15,149 nt of DNA, from contig CAAENH010000151.1 in assembly GCA_900757295.1 (NCBI GenBank), positions 1 through 15,149 of the forward strand. Direction: 5' to 3'. Every line of letters begins with the position of its first letter. Position 1 is the first letter of the stretch. The stretch comes from Bacilli bacterium. GTDB lineage: Bacteria > Bacillota_I > Bacilli_A > RF39 > UBA660. A program made the position numbers and the translations under genes. Below, in pieces: positions 8,176-13,733 of the stretch. Under the pieces are notes generated by a model. It worked only from the letters and a program-made list of their open reading frames with translations. It did not search any database and was not told the origin of the DNA.

Positions 8176-8295
8176 ATGATAAGAGCAGATTATTTAATTA
8201 ATTTAGTATTAGAGGATATTTCAATGGCTGTAATAGACTGTGAGTTTAATAATTTAAATCAGGAACAAAAGGGTAAGAAAAATTACAAATCTTGA
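8176..8295 (+). CDS. Small ORF, 39 residues, unknown function
   Basis: Begins ATG 8176 eight nt after a strong AAGGAGAG SD and a TATAAT box, and ends at TGA 8293-8295. The predicted peptide starts MIRADYLINLVLEDISMAVI and ends in a Lys/Gln-rich hydrophilic tail (QEQKGKKNYKS), with one Cys. The front half looks like a short amphipathic helix rather than a clear membrane segment. I do not recognise it. Its stop codon lies inside the gpsB -35 box, so transcription through it would run across the gpsB promoter. It could be a genuine small protein, a leader ORF affecting gpsB, or the remnant of a longer gene. The well-placed SD is the main reason to list it; there is no homology support. Confidence 0.45.
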   Translation: MIRADYLINLVLEDISMAVIDCEFNNLNQEQKGKKNYKS

Positions 8296-8320
8296 CAAAA
8301 TGTTGCAATCTATTTATAAT
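8292..8320 (+). promoter_or_regulatory. Consensus sigma-A promoter of gpsB-rnpB
   Basis: Perfect TTGACA (8292-8297), 17-bp spacer, perfect TATAAT (8315-8320). The start site should fall near 8327, followed by SD GGGTGAT just before gpsB ATG 8345. It is the strongest promoter in the window, fitting a need to drive abundant RNase P RNA as well as gpsB. Confidence 0.92.
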
Positions 8321-8344
8321 TAATTTAATAAGAAGGGTGATTGT

Positions 8345-8680
8345 ATGTATAATGGTAAAATTTATTTAACACCACAAGAAATACTTGATAAAGATTTTAA
8401 AATTGATGCAAGAGGCTATCGCCCTCAAGAAGTAGATAAATTTCTTGATATGATTATTAGAGATTATACTGAATTTATTTCTATTATTAAAAATCAAGAA
8501 AAAGAAATTAATAATTTAAACCATGAAAAAAGTGATCTTAAAAGTGAAATACGTCGTTTAAGATCTAATATTGAAGCTGCAGAAGATAGTGTTGCTTCTG
8601 GTTTTAAATCAGTTAATAATGTAGATCTACTTAGAAGATTAAGCCAACTTGAAAAAGTTGTTTTTGGAAAAAATGAATAA
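8345..8680 (+). CDS. gpsB: Cell division protein GpsB (DivIVA/GpsB family)
   Basis: A cytosolic septal adaptor that links class A PBPs and other envelope enzymes to division and elongation. The 111 residues match GpsB length. The N-terminal DivIVA-like membrane-binding coiled coil includes LTPQEILDKDFKI and GYRPQEVDKFLDMIIRDY (about 8-42), then a heptad-rich coiled coil (about 48-80) and the short C-terminal trimerisation segment NVDLLRRLSQLEKVVFG. Driven by a consensus promoter, SD GGGTGAT. Its TAA (8678-8680) abuts the RNase P RNA, the gpsB-rnpB order of B. subtilis. ponA, the kind of PBP GpsB binds in other Firmicutes, is encoded about 0.9 kb away on the other strand. Confidence 0.95.
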   Translation: MYNGKIYLTPQEILDKDFKIDARGYRPQEVDKFLDMIIRDYTEFISIIKNQEKEINNLNHEKSDLKSEIRRLRSNIEAAEDSVASGFKSVNNVDLLRRLSQLEKVVFGKNE

Positions 8681-9030
8681 AATCTGGGTAAATGCTGCAT
8701 AAAATTTATGTAGAGGAAAGTCCATGCTCGCACAATCTGTGATGATTGTAGTGTTCGTGCTAAGGGAATAAATAACCTTAGGTAGAAAAATTTCTAACGG
8801 CTCTTAAATTTCCTTTAATCTGGAAAAAGTAAGTTTAAAAGTGCCAAAGTGACGAAGAACTTGGAAACGAGGGAAGTGGAACGTGGTAAACCCCACGAGC
8901 GAGAAACCCAAATTATGGTAGGGGAACTCTTAAAAAGGAATTAAGAACTAAATTAAGAGACTTATTTTATAAGTAGATAAATATTTACCGCTCTAATTTA
9001 GAGTACAGAACATGGCTTATAAGATTATAT
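8681..9030 (+). ncRNA. rnpB: RNase P RNA (Bacillus type B)
   Basis: Catalytic RNA that matures tRNA 5' ends. Conserved blocks appear in order: GAGGAAAGTCCATGCTC (8713-8729, P4 5' strand/CR-I), GTGCCAAAGTGACGAAG (from about 8840), GAAACG and GTGGAACG (8870s-8880s), GAGCGAGAAACCCAA (about 8899-8913) with GGTAGGGGAAC, and ACAGAACATGGCTTAT (9005-9020, CR-V/P4 3' strand). AATCT (8681-8685) pairs with AGATT (9022-9026) as the outer part of P1, giving ends within a few bases of those listed. At about 350 nt it is shorter than the roughly 400-nt B. subtilis RNA. It begins right after the gpsB stop, with only a weak internal promoter candidate (TTGAAA 8649-8654), so processing from the gpsB transcript is plausible. 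A T tract (9031-9040) follows P1 without a separate strong hairpin. Confidence 0.95.
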
Positions 9031-9059
9031 TTGTTTTTTTATGATAGGAGTGAAAAATC

Positions 9060-9530
9060 TTGAATGAGATTGGCCAAAATCTAAAGGAAGCTAGGGAATC
9101 ATCAGGGGTAAGTTTAGAGGAAGCTAGTAAAGATTTAGACATTAAACCTTTAATATTAGAAAATATTGAAGAGGGAAACATTGGTTGTTTTAAAGATATT
9201 TTTGTCCTTAAAGATTATATAAAAAATTATGCTAAATATTTAGGGTTTGATGATAATAAAGTAATAGATGAATTTAATGAATATCTATTTGAATATACAT
9301 CAAAGATTCCTGTTGAAGAAATTGAAAAGGCAGTTTTAGAAAAATCTAAAGAGAAAAATGAAGAAGAAATATCTTCTCCGTATACTAATCCAGTATTAAG
9401 AACTAAAAAGATATATTATGCTTTAATTTATCTTTTAATAATAATATTAATTGTTATTGCAGTTATATGGTCTGTAAAACAGATTACTATTAATAACGAA
9501 GTTGTAAATTATGTTAGTTATTTAAAATAA
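9060..9530 (+). CDS. rodZ: RodZ-like (YmfM-type) HTH membrane protein, short form, TTG start
   Basis: RodZ ties MreB and the elongation machinery to the membrane in rod-shaped cells. Visible in 156 residues: N-terminal Xre-like HTH (about 1-70; IGQNLKEARESSGVSLEEA, then IEEGN and YIKNYAKYLGFD, the family pattern), an acidic/Lys linker, a basic stop (RTKK), one membrane helix (about 119-138), and only about 18 residues outside. The usual extracytoplasmic beta domain (DUF4115) is absent. The start is TTG 9060: an in-frame TGA lies at 9051, the only nearby ATG (9064) is out of frame, and AGGAG (9046-9050) is nine nt upstream. It precedes pgsA, as ymfM does in B. subtilis, with the pgsA SD overlapping its stop. 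A mreB operon is not seen, so the elongation role rests on homology and context. Confidence 0.85.
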   Translation: MNEIGQNLKEARESSGVSLEEASKDLDIKPLILENIEEGNIGCFKDIFVLKDYIKNYAKYLGFDDNKVIDEFNEYLFEYTSKIPVEEIEKAVLEKSKEKNEEEISSPYTNPVLRTKKIYYALIYLLIIILIVIAVIWSVKQITINNEVVNYVSYLK

Positions 9531-9544
9531 GGAGAAAAAGTTTT

Positions 9545-10141
9545 ATGAATTTACCAAATAAAATTACTATTAGTAGAATTATATTAGGAGTATTATTATT
9601 AATAATGTTAATATTTCCTTGGTATCAAGTTGGTGTAGAGTTTCCAAAATATACTATTCACGGTTCAATAATTATTGATTTGAAATATATTATAGCTGGT
9701 GTTGTTTTCGTTATTGCATCAGTTACAGATTGTATTGATGGACACTTAGCTAGAAAAAACAATCTAGTTACTGACTTTGGTAAAGTTATGGATGCTGTTG
9801 CAGATAAAATACTTGTTAATGGGTTATTGATTATTTTAGCTTGTAATGGTTTTATATCGATAGTTGTTCCAGTTGTTATTATTACTAGAGATATTTTTGT
9901 TGATTCTATAAAAATGGTAGCAGGGCAAAAAAAAGGGGCCGTTGGTGCTAGTTATATTGGTAAAGCAAAAACTATTTGTATGATGATTGGTATTACTTTA
10001 GTTTTATTCTATAATCTTCCTTTTGAATTATGGAATATAAAAGTAGCAGATATTTTAATATTAATTGCTACAGTATTATCAGTAGTTTCTGGTTGTCAGT
10101 ATTATTTAAATAATAAAGATGTCTTATTTGAAGACAAATAA
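9545..10141 (+). CDS. pgsA: CDP-diacylglycerol-glycerol-3-phosphate 3-phosphatidyltransferase
   Basis: Makes phosphatidylglycerophosphate from CDP-diacylglycerol and glycerol-3-phosphate, the committed step to phosphatidylglycerol and cardiolipin, in the membrane. The 198-residue protein carries the complete CDP-alcohol phosphotransferase motif: D62, D65-G66, A69-R70, G79, D83 and D87 with correct spacing. It begins NLPNKITISRI, typical of PgsA, and has about five membrane segments. ATG 9545 follows AAGGAG (9529-9534), which overlaps the rodZ stop, so both genes are probably cotranscribed. The order rodZ(ymfM)-pgsA matches B. subtilis, where cinA-recA follow; here a terminator and a minus-strand coat gene follow instead. 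Confidence 0.95.
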   Translation: MNLPNKITISRIILGVLLLIMLIFPWYQVGVEFPKYTIHGSIIIDLKYIIAGVVFVIASVTDCIDGHLARKNNLVTDFGKVMDAVADKILVNGLLIILACNGFISIVVPVVIITRDIFVDSIKMVAGQKKGAVGASYIGKAKTICMMIGITLVLFYNLPFELWNIKVADILILIATVLSVVSGCQYYLNNKDVLFEDK

Positions 10142-10169
10142 AAAAATCTACATTAACGTAGATTTTTTT
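10141..10169. terminator. Bidirectional terminator between pgsA and the coat protein gene
   Basis: Core stem TCTAC (10147-10151) / GTAGA (10158-10162), 6-nt loop, extended by A/T pairs between an A tract (10141-10146) and T tract (10163-10169). It serves the convergent pgsA and the 10175-10639 gene. Confidence 0.8.
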
Positions 10170-10174
10170 ATTTT

Positions 10175-10639
10175 CTAAACACAATCTACTGATGTATCAT
10201 TTAAACATTTTATGCAGCAAACACAGTCTAAATTCATTGTAAAGAAAGAATTAGTTGCAACATATGGATTAGTATTACAGCAAGAAGGTTCTGGATTATC
10301 TGCAAGTACTCTAAAAGTACAGCAATTTCCATCTAGTTTTTCTACTCTAAATACACATGAGCAACATTCATTTCCTTGATCACGTGCTTCTGCATTTGAA
10401 CAAGTTATAGTACTATCTTTACAAGTTGGCATACTCCATGGAACCCCATTACCGCAACAAGTATATAACATAACTGGTCTTGTGTTACATATTAAACAAT
10501 TTGGTCCTCCTCCTAACATAGGACGATCGCAAGAGTCTAGGCAGTTTTCAGGAGATGCATTTTGTTGAAGTATTAATATTACATTTAAAATATCAGCTAT
10601 ACAATTACCTTTTTGATTTGTTTTATTATTATTACACAT
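10175..10639 (-). CDS. Spore coat/exosporium protein, CotY/CotZ/ExsY-like
   Basis: A Cys-rich structural protein (22 Cys in 154 residues, mostly CC or CxxC groups). The family forms disulfide-linked crusts on the outside of the endospore. Features resembling CotZ/ExsY: an N-terminal NCIADILNVILILQQNA helix, then CLDSCDRP, PVMLYTCCGNG, and the marker block CSCVFRVEKLDGNCCTFRVL in the second half. ATG 10639 follows GGGTGA; an upstream in-frame ATG at 10702 would read through the promoter region and lacks support. A sigma-K-like promoter lies just upstream, fitting late mother-cell expression. It ends at a bidirectional terminator with pgsA. Family call is good; which coat paralog it is cannot be said, so no symbol is given. 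Confidence 0.82.
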   Translation of the reverse strand: MCNNNKTNQKGNCIADILNVILILQQNASPENCLDSCDRPMLGGGPNCLICNTRPVMLYTCCGNGVPWSMPTCKDSTITCSNAEARDQGNECCSCVFRVEKLDGNCCTFRVLADNPEPSCCNTNPYVATNSFFTMNLDCVCCIKCLNDTSVDCV

Positions 10640-10669
10640 ATTATTCACCCTTTCATGTATTCTCACTAA

Positions 10670-10697
10670 TAATTTATGTAAAAAAAATAAAAGAGTG
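10670..10697 (-). promoter_or_regulatory. Sigma-K-like sporulation promoter for the coat protein gene
   Basis: On the minus strand, GCAC at -35 (AC at 10696-10695), a 16-nt spacer and CATAAATTA (10678-10670), matching the sigma-K pattern AC-N16/17-CATAnnnTA. It sits in the short gap after the VanZ-RDD gene, about 30 nt before the coat ATG. Short motifs occur by chance in AT-rich DNA; the fit with a coat gene raises confidence. Confidence 0.5.
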
Positions 10698-10704
10698 CTC
10701 ATAT

Positions 10705-11784
10705 TTATAATTTTATTATATAAGTCTCTTCATGTTTTATAGTATCGGTAATTTCTATTTTTAAAATTTTATCAATAAATAAGTTTGATGTTTGATGATA
10801 TTTATTAACTATAATATTAAAGATTAAAATAATATAGCATGTTATCTGAACTAGTATAATTAAGGTATTTGAGTAATTAAAATATTTTTTTAAGTAGACT
10901 AATAACCAAATATTATTTAAAAATAATCCATTATATAGGATACCTCTAAAAAAAATAAAAAATTTATTATTACAATTATATTTAATATTTACTATTTTTT
11001 TACCTAGCGTTTGATTGTTAAATAGGGGAATAATACTAAAATATAAAGTTATTGCACAAAAAATTAATAAAAAATTTAAATGATTTTTTAAAATAAATAA
11101 AATTACACTAATAAAAAACAAGTCAATAAAATAAGCTATCGCTCTTCTTGAGAATGAAACTTTTTTACCTTTAGTTAATGCTTCTTCATCTAATTGCTCT
11201 TTTGTTGGTAAAAAATGTTCAAATATTGGACTAATTAAGTAACCAATCAAACCTCCTAAAGTATTTGTAAATAAATCATTTACATCAAATAAACGATATG
11301 GAGAAGAGTAAATATAATATAATCCTGTTAATTGAGTAATTTCAAAGAATAATGAAAGTAAAAATGAATAGAAAATAGTAGTAAAGAAGCTTTTTTTAAA
11401 ATAGTATTTTAGATAAATGCCAAAAGGTATTGTAAGTAGAACATTAAATAATGGTTCAATTATTCTATTATTTGTTAAAAGACTTATATAAGTTTTAGGA
11501 TTATGAATATTAAAAGTACTATTTATTTTTAAATCGTTTACAAATTCAAACAATTTTAAATTATATTTAATTTTTCCTGGTATGTCTTTATCTGGTAAAG
11601 GAAGTATTACTAGAAAGTATGCGCATAGTAAATAAAATATAAATGAATAAACAATAAGGATTCTTTTTTTAGTTAGGGCACCATATTTATGATATTGAAT
11701 TATCATATATGGTATCGTTAAAATAAAAGCAAGGATGGGAAAAAAGATTATTGCTTTTAAAATAGAATTAAAATAAATATTCAT
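10705..11784 (-). CDS. VanZ-like / RDD domain fusion membrane protein
   Basis: A 359-residue polytopic membrane protein. The N-terminal VanZ-like part (about 40-190) shows NVLLTIPFGIYL, FFEITQL and FDVNDLFTNTLGGLIGYLI, the usual motifs. A charged linker (KEQLDEEALTKGKK) leads to a C-terminal RDD domain (about 211-340) starting FSRRAIAYFIDLFF, with TLGKKIVNIKY. VanZ proteins are linked to glycopeptide (teicoplanin) resistance in enterococci but most homologs have unknown roles; RDD proteins are membrane proteins of mostly unclear role. SD AAGGTGG is four nt before ATG 11784 and a TGGTATAAT box lies just upstream. No vanHAX genes are near, so resistance should not be assumed. Confidence 0.85.
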   Translation of the reverse strand: MNIYFNSILKAIIFFPILAFILTIPYMIIQYHKYGALTKKRILIVYSFIFYLLCAYFLVILPLPDKDIPGKIKYNLKLFEFVNDLKINSTFNIHNPKTYISLLTNNRIIEPLFNVLLTIPFGIYLKYYFKKSFFTTIFYSFLLSLFFEITQLTGLYYIYSSPYRLFDVNDLFTNTLGGLIGYLISPIFEHFLPTKEQLDEEALTKGKKVSFSRRAIAYFIDLFFISVILFILKNHLNFLLIFCAITLYFSIIPLFNNQTLGKKIVNIKYNCNNKFFIFFRGILYNGLFLNNIWLLVYLKKYFNYSNTLIILVQITCYIILIFNIIVNKYHQTSNLFIDKILKIEITDTIKHEETYIIKL

Positions 11785-11800
11785 AAAACCACCTTGGTAG

Positions 11801-11809
11801 ATTATACCA
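11801..11809 (-). promoter_or_regulatory. Extended -10 box for the VanZ-RDD gene
   Basis: TGGTATAAT on the minus strand, identical to the cca box, five nt before SD AAGGTGG. No good -35 was found. Predicted leader is very short. Confidence 0.5.
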
Positions 11810-11810
11810 T

Positions 11811-11834
11811 AAAAAAAGAATTGTTTTATAACAA
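11811..11834 (-). terminator. Weak terminator of the EIIB-like gene
   Basis: On the minus strand a 5-bp stem TTGTT/AACAA (11834-11830 with 11825-11821) with a 4-nt loop holding the stop codon bases, then TTC and seven T's. The stem is short and AT-rich, so read-through into the VanZ-RDD gene is possible. Confidence 0.5.
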
Positions 11835-12143
11835 ATCTTCTATATATCTTTTTAAAGCTTTAGCATTTTTTCCAAATATTATTTTTAATTGATTATCTAC
11901 TTCAACTATTCCTTTTGCTCCAAGCTTTTGAATGCCATCTTTATCTGCTAAGCTAACATCTTTTAAAATAACTTTAAATCTAGACATATTACATTCACAG
12001 TTAATAATATTATCTTTTCCCCCTAAATATTGAATTAATTTGTTAATTTCAATTCCAAAATCCTTTTTATTTATTTTAATAATAACTAAAGAAATAATAA
12101 TTAAAATAGCTATAATTAAAACATATTGCCATATTGAATTCAT
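11826..12143 (-). CDS. Membrane-tethered PTS EIIB (glucose-type) domain protein lacking the phospho-cysteine
   Basis: A 105-residue protein: an N-terminal membrane helix (about 5-23), a basic stop (KINKK) and one soluble EIIB-like domain (about 33-105) with YLGGKDNI, MSRFKVILKD, GIQKLGAKGIVEV and KIIFGKNAKALK, matching the glucose-family EIIB fold. In active EIIB the motif reads C-(I/A/M)-T-R-L-R and the Cys carries phosphate; here it is N52-M-S-R-F-K. Cysteines occur at 49 and 51, displaced from that slot. No EIIC, EIIA or sugar genes are near. It is therefore more likely a binding or regulatory EIIB-like protein than a phosphotransfer subunit; that is inference. SD GGTGAT, with its own good promoter upstream. 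Confidence 0.8.
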   Translation of the reverse strand: MNSIWQYVLIIAILIIISLVIIKINKKDFGIEINKLIQYLGGKDNIINCECNMSRFKVILKDVSLADKDGIQKLGAKGIVEVDNQLKIIFGKNAKALKRYIEDLL

Positions 12144-12160
12144 TATTTATCACCAATATA

Positions 12161-12189
12161 ATTATACATATTATTGTTAGTTATTGCAA
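12161..12189 (-). promoter_or_regulatory. Sigma-A promoter for the EIIB-like gene
   Basis: On the minus strand TTGCAA (12189-12184), 17-bp spacer, perfect TATAAT (12166-12161), then six nt to SD GGTGAT. It faces away from the thiI promoter 10 bp to its right. Confidence 0.75.
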
Positions 12190-12199
12190 TAAACTTTTA

Positions 12200-12228
12200 T
12201 TGAAAGAATTTCTTTTTTCTGATAATAT
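12200..12228 (+). promoter_or_regulatory. Sigma-A promoter for thiI
   Basis: TTGAAA (12200-12205), 17-bp spacer, TAATAT (12223-12228), about 29 bp before the thiI ATG. Its -35 lies 10 bp from the divergent promoter's -35, leaving little room for a shared regulator between them. Confidence 0.6.
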
Positions 12229-12256
12229 TATTAATTGAGAAAGATGCGTGATTTCT

Positions 12257-13444
12257 ATGCAAAAGTTAATAATGCTAAAATATGGAGAATTATCTACAAA
12301 AAAAGGAAATATTAATTTATTTCTAAATACTTTAAAAAATAATATTAAATTTAAACTTAATGATCATAGTGAAATAAAATTTGATAAAGGAAGAATGTTT
12401 ATTTATCCTAAGAGTAGTTTTGATGAAATATTAGATAAATTAAAAGAAGTTTTTGGAATTCATGAAATAGAGATAGCGTATGAATTAGAGACAAATGATT
12501 TAGAAACGATAAAATCAGCTTTAAAAGAACAATTATCTAATTATGATTTTAAAACTTTTAAAGTTCAAACTAAAAGAAGTGATAAATCATTTTATTTAGA
12601 TAGTATGGCTATTAGTAGAAATATAGGTGGCTTTATCTTAAAAAATTTCAGTGATATTAAAGTAGATGTTCATAATCCTGAAATTACAGTTAATGTTGAA
12701 ATTCGTAAAAATGCTAGTTATTTTTATTTTGAAAAGGTAGCCGGTATTGGTGGGTATCCAGTTGGTGTTTTAGGTAAAGGAATGCTGATGTTAAGTGGAG
12801 GAATAGATTCACCCGTAGCAGGATATATGACAATAAAACGTGGAGTTAAATTAGAAGCTGTTTATTTTGAAAGTCCTCCTCATACAAGTATTGAGGCCAA
12901 AAATAAAGTTATATCTTTAGCCAAAAAATTAGCAGTATATAATAATGATATAAAATTACATGTAATAAACTTTACTAATATTCAAGAAGCAATATATAAA
13001 AATATTCCTCATGAATATTTAATAACTATTATGAGAAGAATGATGTATAGAATTAGCGCTAAAATTGCTTATTCTGCTAATGCTAAAATATTAGTTAATG
13101 GGGAAAGCATTGGTCAAGTAGCTTCTCAAACTTTAAATAGTATGAGTGTTATTAATGAGGTTGTTAAAATGCCTGTAATAAGACCTCTTGCTTGTTTTGA
13201 TAAATTAGAAATTATAGAAGTTGCTAAAAAAATAGATACTTATGAAACATCTATTTTACCTTATGAAGATTGTTGTACAATTTTTGTTCCTAAACATCCA
13301 GTTATTAATCCTGAGCTTAGTAAAGCAATTGACTATGAAAAATTAATTGACTATGAAACGCTTATTTATGAAGCTATAAAAAATAGAGAAATTATTAAAT
13401 TAACTAATAATAATAAAGATAATTCTTTTGATGATATTTTATAG
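12257..13444 (+). CDS. thiI: tRNA 4-thiouridine synthase ThiI
   Basis: Uses ATP and a sulfur carrier to form 4-thiouridine at tRNA position 8; in some bacteria it also feeds thiamine thiazole synthesis. With ATG 12257 (SD-like GTGAT at 12248-12252) it has 395 residues; a GTG at 12248 would add three. Order: N-terminal ferredoxin-like part (LKYGELSTKKGN), THUMP domain (about 60-165), PP-loop ATP-binding SGGIDS (180-185), NGESIGQVASQT, and DCCTIF (Cys339/Cys340), equivalent to the conserved active Cys region. The C-terminal rhodanese domain of the E. coli enzyme is absent, as in Firmicutes. The usual partner cysteine desulfurase (nifZ/iscS) is not adjacent here. Confidence 0.95.
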   Translation: MQKLIMLKYGELSTKKGNINLFLNTLKNNIKFKLNDHSEIKFDKGRMFIYPKSSFDEILDKLKEVFGIHEIEIAYELETNDLETIKSALKEQLSNYDFKTFKVQTKRSDKSFYLDSMAISRNIGGFILKNFSDIKVDVHNPEITVNVEIRKNASYFYFEKVAGIGGYPVGVLGKGMLMLSGGIDSPVAGYMTIKRGVKLEAVYFESPPHTSIEAKNKVISLAKKLAVYNNDIKLHVINFTNIQEAIYKNIPHEYLITIMRRMMYRISAKIAYSANAKILVNGESIGQVASQTLNSMSVINEVVKMPVIRPLACFDKLEIIEVAKKIDTYETSILPYEDCCTIFVPKHPVINPELSKAIDYEKLIDYETLIYEAIKNREIIKLTNNNKDNSFDDIL

Positions 13445-13452
13445 TTAGAAGT

Positions 13453-13472
13453 ATAACTTTGCTTAAAGTTGT
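13453..13472 (+). other. Intergenic hairpin between thiI and the 64-residue gene
   Basis: AACTTT/AAAGTT with a GCTT loop, extended by one G-T wobble and one A-T pair to 8 bp. No T tract follows, so it is not a standard terminator. It could be an mRNA processing or stability element, or chance. Confidence 0.35.
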
Positions 13473-13494
13473 TAAACTAATAATGGTGATATAA

Positions 13495-13689
13495 ATGAAA
13501 TATGTAGATTATCATTATAAGCAAGCTTCTTTAAACAGTAAGGATGATAAAGAAAGGCTTCAATTTGAATTATTAAATGAATATGGTTATAATTTTTTTA
13601 GTGAAAGTAAGAGAATTGTAAATGAAGATAATTTATTTTTAAAGCCTAAAAATATTGTCAATAAAGATTTTATTAACTTAAAAAGATAG
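13495..13689 (+). CDS. Small hypothetical protein, 64 residues
   Basis: Not recognised. It has SD GGTGAT (13485-13490) four nt before the ATG and a good terminator over its stop codon, so it looks like a real gene. The protein is hydrophilic and charged, with an N-terminal YVDYHYKQAS segment, a KDDKERLQFELLNEYGYNFF stretch that could form a helix, and a Lys/Asn-rich C terminus; no Cys, no signal peptide, no membrane segment. It is 50 nt after thiI with no T-tract terminator between, so it may be cotranscribed with thiI. A cytosolic role is likely, but the function is unknown. Confidence 0.72.
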   Translation: MKYVDYHYKQASLNSKDDKERLQFELLNEYGYNFFSESKRIVNEDNLFLKPKNIVNKDFINLKR

Positions 13690-13708
13690 CTAAAATATCT
13701 TTTTTTTT
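13681..13708 (+). terminator. Rho-independent terminator after the 64-residue gene
   Basis: Stem AAAAGATA (13681-13688) / TATCTTTT (13696-13703), 7-nt loop, T's to 13708. The TAG stop (13687-13689) straddles the stem/loop border. Confidence 0.8.
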
Positions 13709-13709
13709 G

Positions 13710-13729
13710 TATAATTAAATATGAGGTGG
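13710..13729 (+). promoter_or_regulatory. -10 box and SD for ackA
   Basis: TATAAT (13710-13715) directly after the terminator T tract, seven nt, then GAGGTGG (13723-13729) four nt before ATG 13734. The -35 position lies in the terminator hairpin and is not a clear match. Confidence 0.5.
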
Positions 13730-13733
13730 GAAA

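Noticed and set aside
8494-8733. 79-codon minus ORF
   Set aside because: Antisense to gpsB and the 5' part of RNase P RNA; no SD or family resemblance.
10640-10702. N-terminal extension of the coat protein to ATG 10702
   Set aside because: The extra 21 codons cover the sigma-K-like promoter and the real SD GGGTGA before ATG 10639; the extension does not look like the family.
10705-11784. Glycopeptide resistance locus
   Set aside because: Only a VanZ-like domain is present, fused to RDD; no vanH/A/X or regulator genes are near, and most VanZ homologs are not resistance genes.
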